Origin: Malus domestica
Lineage: Eukaryota > Streptophyta > Magnoliopsida > Rosales > Rosaceae
Assembly: GCF_042453785.1 (NCBI RefSeq)
Contig: NC_091673.1
Coordinates: 3,169,501-3,233,500, forward strand
Length of the DNA: 64,000 bases
Direction: 5' to 3'
The translations under genes and the position numbers were made by a program. The notes under the pieces were generated by a model, which saw only the letters and a list, made by a program, of their open reading frames with translations, ran no database searches and was not told where the DNA came from. Below, piece after piece: positions 14,192 to 26,318 of the stretch (positions are counted from its first letter, which is position 1; the number at the start of each line of letters is the position of its first letter).

Positions 14192-14325
14192 AAATCCTAC
14201 ACAAGATATATAGTGACTGTATTGATCGGAATCATTAAGAAAATATAAGCATTTAAATCCTACACAAGATATATAGTGACTGTATTGATCAGAATCATTA
14301 AGAAAATATAAGCATAAAGATTTCT
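14192..14325. repeat. 66-bp tandem duplication inside the C1 right LTR
   Basis: AAATCCTACACAAGATATAT and about 45 bp more occur twice in succession; the left LTR has a single copy. It arose after insertion, or during the nested event. Confidence 0.8.
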
Positions 14326-14383
14326 CTCTCCCCCCCTCTCTCTCCTCATCTTCTTCGATCTTCTTCTTCCTTCTGAGCTTTCA

Positions 14384-14722
<339 letters not shown>

Positions 14723-14981
14723 TCACGTGTTGTGAAATTGGTAAGATGCAAATACTTGTGACAGAGTATCGGTATAGTACGTTGTGCAGGTATTCAAATG
14801 AAAGAATGATTTACCGAACTCAAGGTGACCACTGGGGAGGGAAAATTAGCAGTCCCCAAATGGAGGAACGATGGCATCCTAAGAGCACCTTTTCCCTTTC
14901 AACAGGCACACCATGTAAAACCACCATTCTCGGCGCCGCAATCCCGTTTTGCATGTTTTGTGTCTGCTCAACTGTGCTTTT

Positions 14982-15249
14982 TGATAACAGTATACAAAGC
15001 AAGCTTAACAGCTTGTGATCGTGTGGTTATAATAGTGACTAGTGTAGTCATCATGTAATCTTTGTAATAGCTTAGAAAGTAAGCAATCTAGTTAGATATA
15101 TACTTTACATAACCATCATTGTATGATATGAAAAAAAATCAAGAAATAAAAAATATCTTCTCTGTCTAAAATTCTCTTTCTCTCTCTTCGTATACATATT
15201 TCTTCTTTTGCAAGAATACATCTTCTCTGTATCTGTTGGTATATTTACA
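14982..15249 (+). repeat. Left LTR of element C2
   Basis: 268 bp, beginning TGATAACAGTATAC and ending GTATATTTACA. Confidence 0.95.
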
Positions 15250-15460
15250 TGGTATCATTTTCCGGAAAAGCTTCGTGCTTGAAGGTTAATTGATCTTGGT
15301 TCTTCTGCTTCCGCTCTATCTCTTTCATTTCTCGATTTTTTTTTTAGGGTTCTCATTCCCCTATTCTTCTCTGGTTCTCGGTGGTTGTCATAGTGCACAC
15401 CAGGTGTTTGATCTTTTGTCTAAGTGAATTTTTCTTTGAATTCTTGATTCATATTGGATC

Positions 15461-18400
15461 ATGGTGACTGCTGCGCAATTGTAGATTCTTCAATCTCCTA
15501 TTACCTCTCTCATCTCATCAGTTTCATCCTCTGTTTTTGTGAAACTTGATGATTCCAATTACCTCACATGACATTTTCAGATGGAGCTTCTTCTCGAATG
15601 CCATGGTATTATGGGGTTTGTGGATGGTATAAACCCTTGTCCTGTGAATCATAGCGATTCAACTGAGTCTTCCAGTGATTTGCATAACATTGATGCTTTT
15701 AAGATTTGGAAAATGCATGATCGGGCTCTCATGCAACTCATCACAGCCACATTATCTCCTACTGCGATTTCATGTGCTATCGGTAACACTAGTGCTCAAG
15801 ACTTATGGGTGCGTCTTAAAGAACAATTTTCCATTGTTACTCGGGCCACAATCTTTTAGATGAAATCTGAGTTGCAGAATATCAAGAAAGGTATAGATTA
15901 TATTTCCTTATATCTTCAACGAATTAAAGAAGCTCGTGATTACTTGGTTGCGGCTGGAGTTCTATTTGCTGATGATGATACTGTGATTTTAACTCTTAAT
16001 GGTATGTCTTCTGAATACAATACATTGAGGTCTATTATTAGAGGTAGGGAAAATGTTATCTCTATGAAGGATCTTCGCTCACAATTGCTTGCTGAGGAAG
16101 CAATGCTTGCTAATGTTCCTGTTACTCCTTTCATATCTGTAATGGTAGCTAGCAATTTGTCTGCTGCATCTAAGCTTCCTCACTTTGAGTCCAATTCAAC
16201 TCGTCCTCATTACTCCAGCAATGGTTCTTCCTCAAATGGCGGTTCATATAGTTCTCAGGGAAGCTTTTATCAGTCCAATGGGTCTGGTTCTAAATCTAAT
16301 TACAACAACAACAAGGGTAAAGGCAAGTATCACTACAATTCCCGGTTTGGTAATGCAAAGCCTGGTTCTTTTCATAACAATGCTCCTGGTATTCTTGGTG
16401 CCTCTCCACCAAAGGCACAAGGATTTTTCTAAACTCCATGTCAAATTTGTGGAAAATTTGGACATCTAGCTATTACTTGCCGGTTTCGAAATACTGAGAA
16501 CTCTATTCCCGAAGGTTGTCAAATTTGTGGAAAAAGGAATCACATTGCTCATTTCTGCCATTTTCGAAATGCCAACCTACAAACTCAACAAGTGTTAGCT
16601 ATGCATGTTGCTGCTCCATCCTCTGTTCCCAGTGCTCATCCTCAACAAATTTGGCTCACAGATTCTAGGGCTACATCTCACATGACTGCTGACCTAAATC
16701 AGTTGTCATTGGCTTCTCCATTTCCTTCCAATGAGACAATTCAAACTGCGGGTGGTGGTGCGGGTTTATCAATCTCCCACATTGGTTCATCAACTCTACA
16801 TACACCTTTCAAACCACTGCATCTTAATTCAGTTCTATATGTGCCTAAACTAACTCAGAATTTGTTATTTGTGCATAAATTGTGTCTGGATAATAACTGC
16901 TGGTTAATATATGATGCTTTCTTTTTTTGGATCTAGGACAAAGCCACATGGAGGATTCTCTTCAAGGGACATTGCAGTAATGGATTATACCCTATTCCCC
17001 TACCAGTTTCATATCATTCTTCCTTACCCAGAGTATAAGCTGCTTTCCTTGGACAACATGTATCTTGGAGTCTATGGCATAATAGATTAGGCCACCCATC
17101 CAATTTTATAGTATCTGCAATTTTAAGAAAATGGAATGTATCTTATATACCTGATCATAAGTCTGAGATGTGTCACTCTTGTCTAGAAGGGAAATTTTGT
17201 AAATTGCCATTTGGTGAATCTGTCTCTAAGTTCATACATCATTTTGATATTGTTCATAGTGATGTATGAGGTCCTTCCCCTTGTAATTCTGTGGAGGGTT
17301 TTAGATACTATGTGACATTCATTGATGAATGCACTAGACATTGTTGGCTCTTTCCTCTCATCAATAAAAGTGATGTTTGTTCCACTTTCATTGCCTTTTA
17401 CAATTTTGTGTTAAATCACTTTGCTCTTTCTGTTAAAACCTTACAAAATGATGGGGGAGGTGAATATATTAGCAAGTCATTTCAACAGTTTCTTGTGACC
17501 AAGGGTGTTAAACACCAACTTTCATGTCCATACACCCCTGAACAAAATGGTCTAGCTGAAAGGAAGCATAGGCATATTGTTGAAACAGCTATAACCCTTT
17601 TGCAAACTGCCTCATTGCCTCCAAAATTCTGGTCCTTTGCATGCCAAGTTGCTGTCTACCTTATTAACAGAATGCCAACACCTGTTTTACACAACAAATC
17701 TCCATTTGAGTTGTTGTTTAAAGATGTACCAGCTATCAATCATCTTCGGGTATTTGGTTGTTCTTGTTTCCCACTGTTAAAACCTTACAATAACACCAAG
17801 TTGCAACCTAAAACAACAAAATGTGTCTTTTTAGGCTATGCTTTTAGATACAAAGGCTACCTATGCTATGAAGTGAGTCAACAAAAGATGTATGTATCTA
17901 GGCATGTTATTTTTTATGAGAGTGAATTTCCTTATGCCATGTTGTCTTCCAAAATCTCAAATTCCTCATCTTTTCCTCCTTCTATTTTGTCATCCTTTAT
18001 TTCAATGCCTTCTGTCACACATGATAATCAGGTTGTCTCCATCTCATCTGCCTCTAACTTACCTACACTTGAGTCTATTCCTAACTCACCATACTATGAA
18101 TCCATTACTGCAACACCAACACAGTCTATTCTGCTTTATTCCCCTGTGGCTGCAGAATTGTCCTCTGGATTTAATCATCATGATCACATTGAGTTTTCTT
18201 CCGAGTTGCAAGTGGTTCATTCTCTCCAACCTATGAATACACATGCCATGCAGACAAGATCCAAAAGTGGCATCTTCAAGCCTAAAGTTTTTCTCTCAAC
18301 AATTGGAGAGGACAATCCTCTTGATTTCACTCAGGTGGAATCGTCAACATACAAGTCTGCTCTTAAATCCTCAGTATGGAGTACAGCTATGAAAGAAGAG

Positions 18401-19881
18401 CTCTCGACTTTACATTCTCAAGGAACTTGGTCCTTGGTTCCTCTTCCTGCAAACAAGAATTTGGTAGGGTGTAAGTGGGTCTTCAAGATTAAAAGAGATG
18501 CAGATGGGAACATTTCTAGATATAAGGCAAGACTTGTTGCCAAAGGTTTCAATCAAGAAGAAGGTATTGACTATGGGGAGACTTTTAGTCCGGTTGTTAA
18601 ACCTATAGCTGTGAGGTTAGTTTTGGCTTTAGCTGCACAGTTTGGTTGGTCTTTAAGGCAACTTGATGTGAAGAATGCCTTTCTTCATGGCATTTTACAA
18701 GAAGAGGTTTATATGTCTTAACCACCAGGTTTTTTCAACTCTCACCAACCATCTCATGTTTGTAAGTTACATAAATCCCTATATGGCTTGAAACAAGCCC
18801 CAAGGGCTTGGAATGAGAGGTTTACCAATTTTTTGCCTTCTCTGGGTTTTCTTACAACATATTCAGACTCCTCCTTGTTTGTGAAACATGTTGGACATTC
18901 TGTGGTCATTCTCTTGCTATATGTGGATGATATAATCATCACAGGCAGTGTTATTGCAGCTATTTTTGATATTATAAGGCTTTCGCTCAAGAATTTGATA
19001 TTAAAGATTTGGGACCCCTCCATTACTTCTTAGGGATCCAAATTACTCATCATTCTACTGGATTATTCCTTTCACAGTCTAAGTATGTTTCATATTTGCT
19101 TCACAAGACTGATATGGGTATTTCAAAACCATGTAATACCCCTTATCTGCCTTATACCAAGTTACTTAAAGATGATGGAAAACCCTTTCATGAACCAGCA
19201 TTGTATCGAAGTGTGGTGGGTGCTCTGCAATATCTTACATTTACAAGACCCGACATTGCTTTCTCTGTGCATCAAGTGTGTCAGTTTATGCACTGTCCCA
19301 TGGAATCTTATTTTATAGATGTGAAGAGAATCCTCAGATATCTGAAAGGCATAATGGATTATGGTGTTCAACTAAGCAAAGGGGATTTATGTTTAACTGC
19401 ATTCAGTGATGCTGACTGGGCTGAGGATCCAAATGACAGACGGTCTACTACAGGTTTGGTGGTCTATTTAGGGTCTAGTCCCATCTCTTGGTCATCCAAG
19501 AAACAAAATACTGTTTCTAAGTCCTCAACTGAAGCTGAGTACCGAGCACTTTCATCCACAGCTGCAGAGATTGACTGGATCACTCAACTTCTGAAGTTTA
19601 TTCGGATTGATATCTCATGTCCAGTCACTATTTTCTGTGACAATCTTTCTGCTATAGCCTTGGCTTATAATCCAGTTATGCACCAACGGACAAAGCACAT
19701 TGAAGTTGATATTCATTTTGTTCAAGAAAGGGTTGCCAAGAAGCTACTTCAACTTCAGTTTGTTTCTTCAAATGAACAATTTGCTGATATTCTTACCAAA
19801 GGATTGTCTACTCCATTGTTTAGGACACATTGTTACAATCTCAGGTTGAGCAAACCTCCTCCTGTGATTGAGGGGGGATGA
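15461..19881 (+). pseudogene. C2 Gag-Pol polyprotein remnant
   Basis: One frame runs from the ATG at 15461 to about 18960, broken only by in-frame stops at 15482, 15569, 15857, 16430, 16934, 17036, 17267 and 18719. A frameshift near 18960-19010 then moves the rest into another frame to 19881. Parts in order: gag (WKMHDRALMQLITATL); a Gly/Ser/Asn-rich linker; zinc knuckles CQICGKFGHLAITC and CQICGKRNHIAHFC; protease with DSRAT in place of DSGAT; integrase with [20 protein letters not shown] and [12 protein letters not shown]; reverse transcriptase with [14 protein letters not shown] and YVDDIIITG; RNase H with SDADWAEDPNDRRSTTG and SSTEAEYRAL. Dead as an autonomous element, though single stretches (17291-18721) remain long and open. 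Confidence 0.92.
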
Positions 19882-20146
19882 TAACAGTATACAAAGCAAG
19901 CTTAACAGCTTGTGATCGTGTGGTTGTAATAGTGACAAGTGTAGTCATCATGTAATCTTTGTAATAGCTTAGAAAGTAAGCAATCTATTTAGATATATAC
20001 TCTACATAACCATCATTATATGATATGAAAAAAAATCAAGAAATAAAAAATATATTCTCTGTCTAAAATTCTCTTTCTCCCTCTTCGTATACATATTTCT
20101 TCTTCTGCAAGAATACATCTTCTCTGTATCTGTTGGTATCTTTACA
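19879..20146 (+). repeat. Right LTR of element C2
   Basis: 268 bp, same ends as the left LTR, followed by the CTTTT target duplication. Host NUDX1 upstream sequence (TTTGTGTCTTAGTTTGCA) resumes directly. Confidence 0.95.
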
Positions 20147-20198
20147 CTTTTTGTGTCTTAGTTTGCATTGGATGTCCTAGCCTAACTGCCTCACTTTC

Positions 20199-20206
20199 TA
20201 TATATA
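20199..20206 (-). promoter_or_regulatory. TATA box of NUDX1 copy 3, cut off from its gene
   Basis: TATATATA in the homologous position to copy 2, now about 5.2 kb from the copy 3 start codon because element C2 lies between them. Confidence 0.5.
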
Positions 20207-20386
20207 GACTATAGGGGATTGATTATTGCTTGATCAGTCAATCAAACCCCGAAGGGGAAAACTTGGTCTCGAACGATATCGATCGTCATGCCATTTCATG
20301 TATTGCCATATTGTGTATAACACTTTTTCCGCGTGTGAATTGACTAAATATGGATGCTAAACAATATAAGGGTTTCTAATTTTTTT

Positions 20387-21700
20387 TTGTCTTTATTTAA
20401 TCACATGGTCTTATTTAATTAATATCTTGATATCTGAGTTGATTGCTACGAAGCCAGATAGAGTTTTGATGCGGGACGAGACCGAAAACGAGATCCGACA
20501 GAATATCGATGAAAGAAAAAATAATGATAACTATATTCGAGAATGCCAGATTAATAATAAATTTACAAATTAAATGGGAATGGAGGCATCATGTTATAAA
20601 CCAAACTGGATATTTCCCGATTTGCTAGGCAACTTCACATGTTAGCACAATAGAATATTAAGGCTCGTTTAGATTTGCTTTTAAATGGCTAAAAGCGTTT
20701 TTAGAGAAAAAAAATTTGGGTACCAAAAACACTTTAAATGTTTTCTACAAGAAACACCAGTTATGTGTTTATTCCAGGAAACACTTTAAGTGATTTTTCA
20801 GAATTAACTTACATTTTTACTAAGCCAAAAACATTTTCACCGAAAACGCTTTCAGTTATTTTATTAAAAGCACTTCCAAATGAGCTCTTATTGTTGTTGC
20901 ATGATTGCCTTGCATAGTATGAATTCAAGAAAATAGGCCAAAACTGTGCTCACATATGTTTCCATTTAAATCGAATTAATTAAGCTTCTAATAATTTATA
21001 TGCGTTAGTCATTAGAGTATGAGTATCCAATTCGAAATAAATTAAATTGAAAATGAGTGGAGCTGTACAAGATTTTTGTAAGCACTTATGCTAGAGGTTT
21101 TTGTTTTCAATTTTAGATATACTCTCAACAATACTAATTAAATTGCTTGTGTCAAATTTACGAATTTCTTTTCACACTAGTGTTTGAATATTTGAAAACT
21201 GAAGGTTAATTTATGTTTGAAAAATGGTCACTAAGAGCATCTCCAATGGAGATGACAAAAGATAAATGTTAAATGTTAATTTGATGACTGACGTGGCAAT
21301 GTCAAATTTTTTCTTTTTCCAACCGATATGTTTTTTTGTTATAAATGATATTTGTAGGACCCATTTTAAAAAGAAATCAATTAAAATAAATTTTCAAGAT
21401 CTATAATTGGTGCATCAATGAGACCTACGTAATAAAATAATTAAAAAAATATTTGACATTACCTTTTCTCATATGTCAAATTTGATATATGAAAACTCAT
21501 ATGTCATATCGGTTGGAGCTTGCTCCTACCTTTAAATTTGATTACATAGCATTCCATTTAGGATTTGACATCTATGGTTTAAACCCTTCATAAAAAATAT
21601 TATGTACTGCTCTCTTGCCCAAAAACCTCATTTTCTTTCTCACACAAAAGGCTCCCCTGCTCTTCGCCACCAACTCCTTCTTTTGGTTGGGGTTGGCAGG
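20387..21700. other. Spacer with MITE-like sequences, no gene seen
   Basis: It holds the foldback element at 20659-20890 and a stretch from about 21236 (GAGCATCTCCAATGGAGATG) to about 21530 that looks like a decayed MITE of the GAGCATCTCC type. I see no coding region. Confidence 0.5.
20659..20890. mobile_element. MITE with about 25-bp inverted ends
   Basis: The left end TAAGGCTCGTTTAGATTTGC faces a right end whose complement reads TAAGAGCTCATTTGGAAGTG. AAAAGC/GCTTTT words recur through the body. The type resembles hAT-like MITEs. No clear target duplication was found. Confidence 0.55.
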
Positions 21701-21733
21701 TAACCTCATTTTTTCTTTTCCTCTCTAGTTGTT

Positions 21734-23867
21734 ATGGCAACCTCCTTGGGCAAAATGTTTTGCGGCCCTTGTCATAATAAGGGCTCGGAGTCAGTGTCGC
21801 ACTTTCGGCCTATTAGTCTATGCAATTACTCTTATAAGGCACTATCCAAAGTTCTGGCTAATAGACTGAAAATTTTTCTGCCGCAACTTATTTCTCCTTC
21901 TCAAAATGCATTCATGGCGGGTAGACAAATACAAGATAATATTGGGATCGCCCATGAGGTATTTCACTTTCTGAAAAGGAGAAAGACGAAAAACAAGTTT
22001 GAACTTGGTATTAAACTTGACATGCAAAAAGCCTATGATAGGGTGGAATGGGACTTTCGTGATGCGATCATGGAGAGAATGGGTTTTTGCAGTATATGGA
22101 GAAAGCTTATCATGGGCTGCAAACCTCAGTGAAGTTTGTAGTCATCCTCAATGGGCAACCCAGAAACAAGTTTGCTCATTCTAGGGGCCTTTGGCTATGA
22201 GATCCTCTATCTTTGTATCTCTTTCTTTTGGTTGGAGAGGTTTTTTCGAGAATGATCTAGGTGGCGGTGGATAAGAAAACGCTGGATGTGGTGAGAATAG
22301 GTGCCTCGAGGCCAACATTTTCTCACATTTTCTTTATCGATGACACGTTAATCTTTTTTGGGGCCGATTAGACAAACTGCAAAAATCTAGTCAAGATTCT
22401 TCAGACGTATTTTGATGCATCGGGACATGAAGTGAATGTGCAAAAATCCAGTGTGTACTTTAGGGTAAATAATTCGGCAAGGGTCTCTGACGAGTTGGGC
22501 AGTATTCTTGGCATGCTTGTGGTGGAAAACCCATGCACTTATCTAGGTGTTCTTGCTTTATGGGGACGATCGAAGAAACGGGGCCTTGCCTATGTGAAGG
22601 GGAGAATTATGGGGAAATTGCAAGGGTGGAAACGAAGTACATTATCAAAGGCGGGGAAGGAAGTCCTGATCAAAGCGGTTGCATAGGCTATTCCGGCTTA
22701 CCCCATGAACATATTTAAATTCCTCATCATAGTCTATGAGGAACTGGACATTTTAGTTGCAGGGTTTTGGTGGGGGAACACGGGTGGATGGCGAAATATA
22801 CATTGGGTGTCGAATGAGGTCTTGGGTCTTCCAAAGCAATTGAGTGGAATGGGCTTTAGGAACTTTCAGGAGTTTAATAACGTGCTACTAGCCAAGCAGT
22901 GTCGGCGCTTAATTTGTGATCTGAGCTTGCTTTGGGCTTGAGTTCTCAAGGCCCGTTACTTCCCGAACTGCTCTTTCTTGGAAGCTAAAAAAGGAGGCTG
23001 GGCATCTTGGGCTTGAAGTAGCCTCATCGTGGGACGAGATCTGTTACTTAAAGGAACTCACTGGAAAATCATTGGGGGGAGGATGTGAGAGTTTGGGTTG
23101 ATCGTTGGCTATCATCTGTCCCTTCAAGGCACCTTACTCCGCTTTGAGAGGTTGAGGTGACTAGAAGTTTGCGGGTAAGCTCTCCCATCTGTCCCTTCTC
23201 TCGAGAATGGGATATTAATTTTCTGCAGCCGTTTCTTTCGGCGGCAGATCAAGAGGCAATTAGAGAGATGCCAATTGGTGACCCAAGAAAGAATGACCGA
23301 CTGATTTGGGTAGCAAACAAGAATGGCAGGTACTCAGTCAAATAAAGGTATTGATGGATTCAATCGAGGTCTTTTGGTTTGAGGGATCACTGCCTATCCC
23401 ATGCTCGATCTGTCCCAGATGAGTTATGGAAAAGTATATGGAAACTGGAGGTGCCACCTAAGATTCGCCATTTCTTATAGAGTTCGCTACACAACGCCCT
23501 CACCACTAAAGCTACTATGTTTAAGAGACGATCTGCCCCTTCCCCAACATGTCTCATTTGCCTCTGTCAAGATGAAACAACAGAGCATCTTATTCTTCTA
23601 TATCCGTGGGTCGAGTCTGTATGGTTCGGTGGTGATTTAAGCTAAAAAATTGATATAACAGGTATCTCATCGTGGGTACTCTGGTTGCAGGATGTTTTTA
23701 ACTCTAATCTCAGGTTCAATGCTAACAAAAGACGAGTTCGGTTGATTGTGGCTTTCACCTATTGGTTTATCTGGAAAGCCCGTTGTGACTTTGTGTTTGA
23801 TCAAGTGTTAATCTGTGAGATCCCGTATTTTAGATATATATATTTATTGTATTTAAAAAAGTCTTAA
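21734..23867 (+). pseudogene. LINE reverse transcriptase remnant
   Basis: The clearest stretch (21780-22120) reads HFRPISLCNYSYKALSKVL, then QNAFMAGRQIQDNIGIAHEV and KLDMQKAYDRVEWD, the fingers and palm of a plant L1 reverse transcriptase. The FADD box appears as FIDDTLIFFGAD near 22335, followed by a stop and then FDASGHEVNVQKSS. Later frames show TYLGVLALWGRSKK and GKLQGWKRSTLSKAGKEVLI, the typical thumb region. The part from 23670 (NKRRVRLIVAFTYWFIWKAR) is the end of the connector before the RNase H. The frame is broken many times and no enzyme can be produced. Confidence 0.85.
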
Positions 23868-24286
23868 GTTATTTATTTAGCTCGTGGGAATTTTACTAGA
23901 AATTCAGATTGTTACTTTAAATCCATTAAGTATTTTTTTTAAATTGTTTTATTTGGTCATCATCGATCATATGTTTTCTACCCTAGGATAAGGACTATAT
24001 ATTCACATTTCCACCTTCTGTATGGTTGGTTTTGTAACTAAGCTACACAGTCACCTATTTGACCAGGTGTCCAATTTATAATTATGCAGACCAATTAGCC
24101 CCCATGCAAGTCACTTGAGTTGTCTACGTAGTTGATAGGTGTCACTTTGCATAGTGACTAAGGTTAAGCTGGTGGCAAATTATGCCGCCTTTATGTCCCT
24201 ATAAATAGGAGCCAAGCTCCATTTGTTTTCATGCCCGAGCTCGCATGCAACGCATGCTCTGGAGCTCACGTAGTGTGTACATATTA

Positions 24287-24361
<75 letters not shown>

Positions 24362-25503
24362 AAACAAAAGAAAGTGGAAGAAATATATGGCGTTAGGATT
24401 GATCAAGGACTTTATTCAAGTACGTGGAGCGTAACTATTTCAGTGGTGACGTGGATAAGTACGTGGATAATTAGTTATTTCTGGTAGAGATGTGGATCTT
24501 CGTTTTAGCTTTAGAATCCAGGTAGGGGAAATAAGGCAGACCTTTACAGAAATTGATTTTATTAAATTTCATAAAGTGCTATAATATTCTTGATCTTTTT
24601 GGTTGATTAATGTGATTCAATATTAATTGGCTAATTGCTTCAATTAAGTGTTTACTTGTTATTGGATATGGAATTAATGCTGGAATGCTATTCGTTGAGA
24701 ATATACTATGATACATGTGGAAGATAAATTGATATTATTATTTCTGCATCATTCATGTTGATGTGGTAGGAATTTCAGTGTTCAGATTGGAAGTATGGAA
24801 ATGAGGGTAGTTGGAAATGATCTTTTGTGTAGTTGAATCTATTAATTGTGAAACCAGTTCCAGGCGAGCCCAATGTGCACAGTAGAATAGGATATCGACG
24901 AGAATTGTCGATGTGGGTGATTTGGGCTGGAGATCAATGAATTAGATAAGACGACTAGCAAAAGGGGTTTATGAACTTGGGATATCATATGGGGGTTAGT
25001 TTCTATAATAGAACATTCGAACCACCTCTGCAGGGGTAAAATGCATGGTATGGGACGTGCAGGTTCGCATGTTTTATTTTATAAATTAACGGGGGTAACT
25101 GAAGAGGTTGCATGGCATTCATGCATCATTATAATTGCTGTTTTGAGATTTGGCTATATGATTTCATGATACTTAATTTAATATTGTCAATTTACTATGA
25201 TAAGGTTATGTCCCTACTGAGCTGTTGAAGCTCATCCCTTTATTATTATGCAGGTTTATGAACTAGACATTCAAGAGAATAGGCAAGACGAGATCTGATT
25301 AGATTGGAGAATAGAAAGTTTATTCATCTCTTTACTGTAGGTTGTAAGGAATTCTTGATTTGTTTGATAATCATGAATTATTTTTAATAAGAGGAGTTTA
25401 TTTTCCAACCCGTGTCAATTTTTATTTATTTATTGAGCTTTTAACTCACATTTTGGATTCGGGTTCGAGTTTTTATTACCAACTCCGGGTCCGGGGTGTG
25501 ACA
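23814..25503 (+). mobile_element. Solo LTR, 1.69 kb, probably Ty3/Gypsy type
   Basis: It starts TGTGAGATCCCG and ends GGTCCGGGGTGTGACA. Flanks are TAATC (23809-23813) and CAATC (25504-25508), a 5-bp duplication with one mismatch. Removing the insert restores the LINE reading VLINPT across the junction. It contains a TATA-like CCTATAAATAGGA near 24199 and the microsatellite at 24289. No internal domain remains. The Gypsy assignment comes only from length and ends. Confidence 0.8.
24289..24358. repeat. (TA)n(GA)n compound microsatellite
   Basis: About 15 TA units run into about 20 GA units, inside the solo LTR near its probable transcription start. Confidence 0.95.
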
Positions 25504-25639
25504 CAATCAATCCCACCTAGGTAGTTTTGGCAATATCCAATGCGTTGGGATCGTTCTTGGATGCGATGAAGGCCCCCGAGGCAATTGGGACACCGGGGAT
25601 TGTTGTGAATGGCTAGGTTCCACTCTAGGTTCCATTATG

Positions 25640-25922
25640 GATTCCTCATTCTTCCCCATATACAAAAATTAATGTTGATGCTAGATGGTCTAAGGCGTTC
25701 ATGTCGGGGTTCGCTGGGGTAGTTTTGAGAGATGCAGAAGGGCGTTTTATTGCAGTAGCGAGGTACTCAATTAAGGCTCCCAATGATGTGGCGGCTAAAG
25801 CTTTGGTACTGCTTTATGGGTGCGAATTATGTGCCTCTATGGGTATTTGCTCGGTAATTTTCGAATCGGACTCTCTTGAGGTCATCTTTTGCCTCTATGA
25901 TTCTCTTGAAAATGGCAATTAG
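25640..25922 (+). pseudogene. LINE RNase H remnant
   Basis: The reading VDARWSKAFMSGFAGVVLRD, then VARYSIKAPNDVAAKALVL and VIFESDSLEVI, matches the plant-type RNase H found at the 3' end of many plant LINEs. The final catalytic part is lost after a stop at 25920. Confidence 0.8.
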
Positions 25923-26318
25923 GAGGCCTTTCCTATTTTAGCAAAGGTGGAATAGCTGGGGGGAGCTTTCCAAAACTGTCGCTAGTCTTGGGTTCCAAGA
26001 TTAGCCAATATGGCGAAGGATGGTCTTGCGTTAGTTGATTGTCCGGAGATATGTGATGTTGTTTAGGTCGATCAGCCCTCATCTTTGTTGGTTTTTGTAT
26101 TGAACAATGATGGTCTTCCCTGTCCACATTAGTTTTGTTTTGGCAATGTCTGGGGTGACGTTTTCACTTGGTTGAAGCGTCACTATTGTTGTATCCCCTT
26201 ACATTGCTTTTTTTGGTCCTTCTAGCTTGTTGATTGCCTCGTGGTAGGCTTTCCTGTATCTTATTGGCATCTTTGCCTTGGAATGCAATTCCTAGTTTAC
26301 CAAAAAAAAAAAAAAAAT

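Larger units (their letters stand above)
14982..20146 (+). mobile_element. Ty1/Copia LTR retrotransposon (element C2), degenerate
   Basis: The LTRs are 14982-15249 and 19879-20146, both 268 bp, TGATAACAG...TTTACA. About nine differences are visible by eye. The 5-bp target duplication CTTTT is perfect (14977-14981, 20147-20151). The primer site TGGTATCATTTTCC follows the left LTR, and GATTGAGGGGGGA precedes the right one. It is inserted 28 bp upstream of the start codon of NUDX1 copy 3, between promoter and gene, in opposite orientation. Confidence 0.96.
21700..26318 (+). mobile_element. 5'-truncated, decayed LINE (L1-type)
   Basis: Reverse transcriptase sequence from 21780 is followed by a zinc-finger-like connector (about 23200-23800), an RNase H domain (25640-25920), and a 3' tail that ends in 15 A at 26303-26317. 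No endonuclease domain is visible upstream, so the copy is 5'-truncated. A 1.69-kb solo LTR splits it at 23814. Many frameshifts and stops. I could not identify the short target duplication. Confidence 0.8.
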
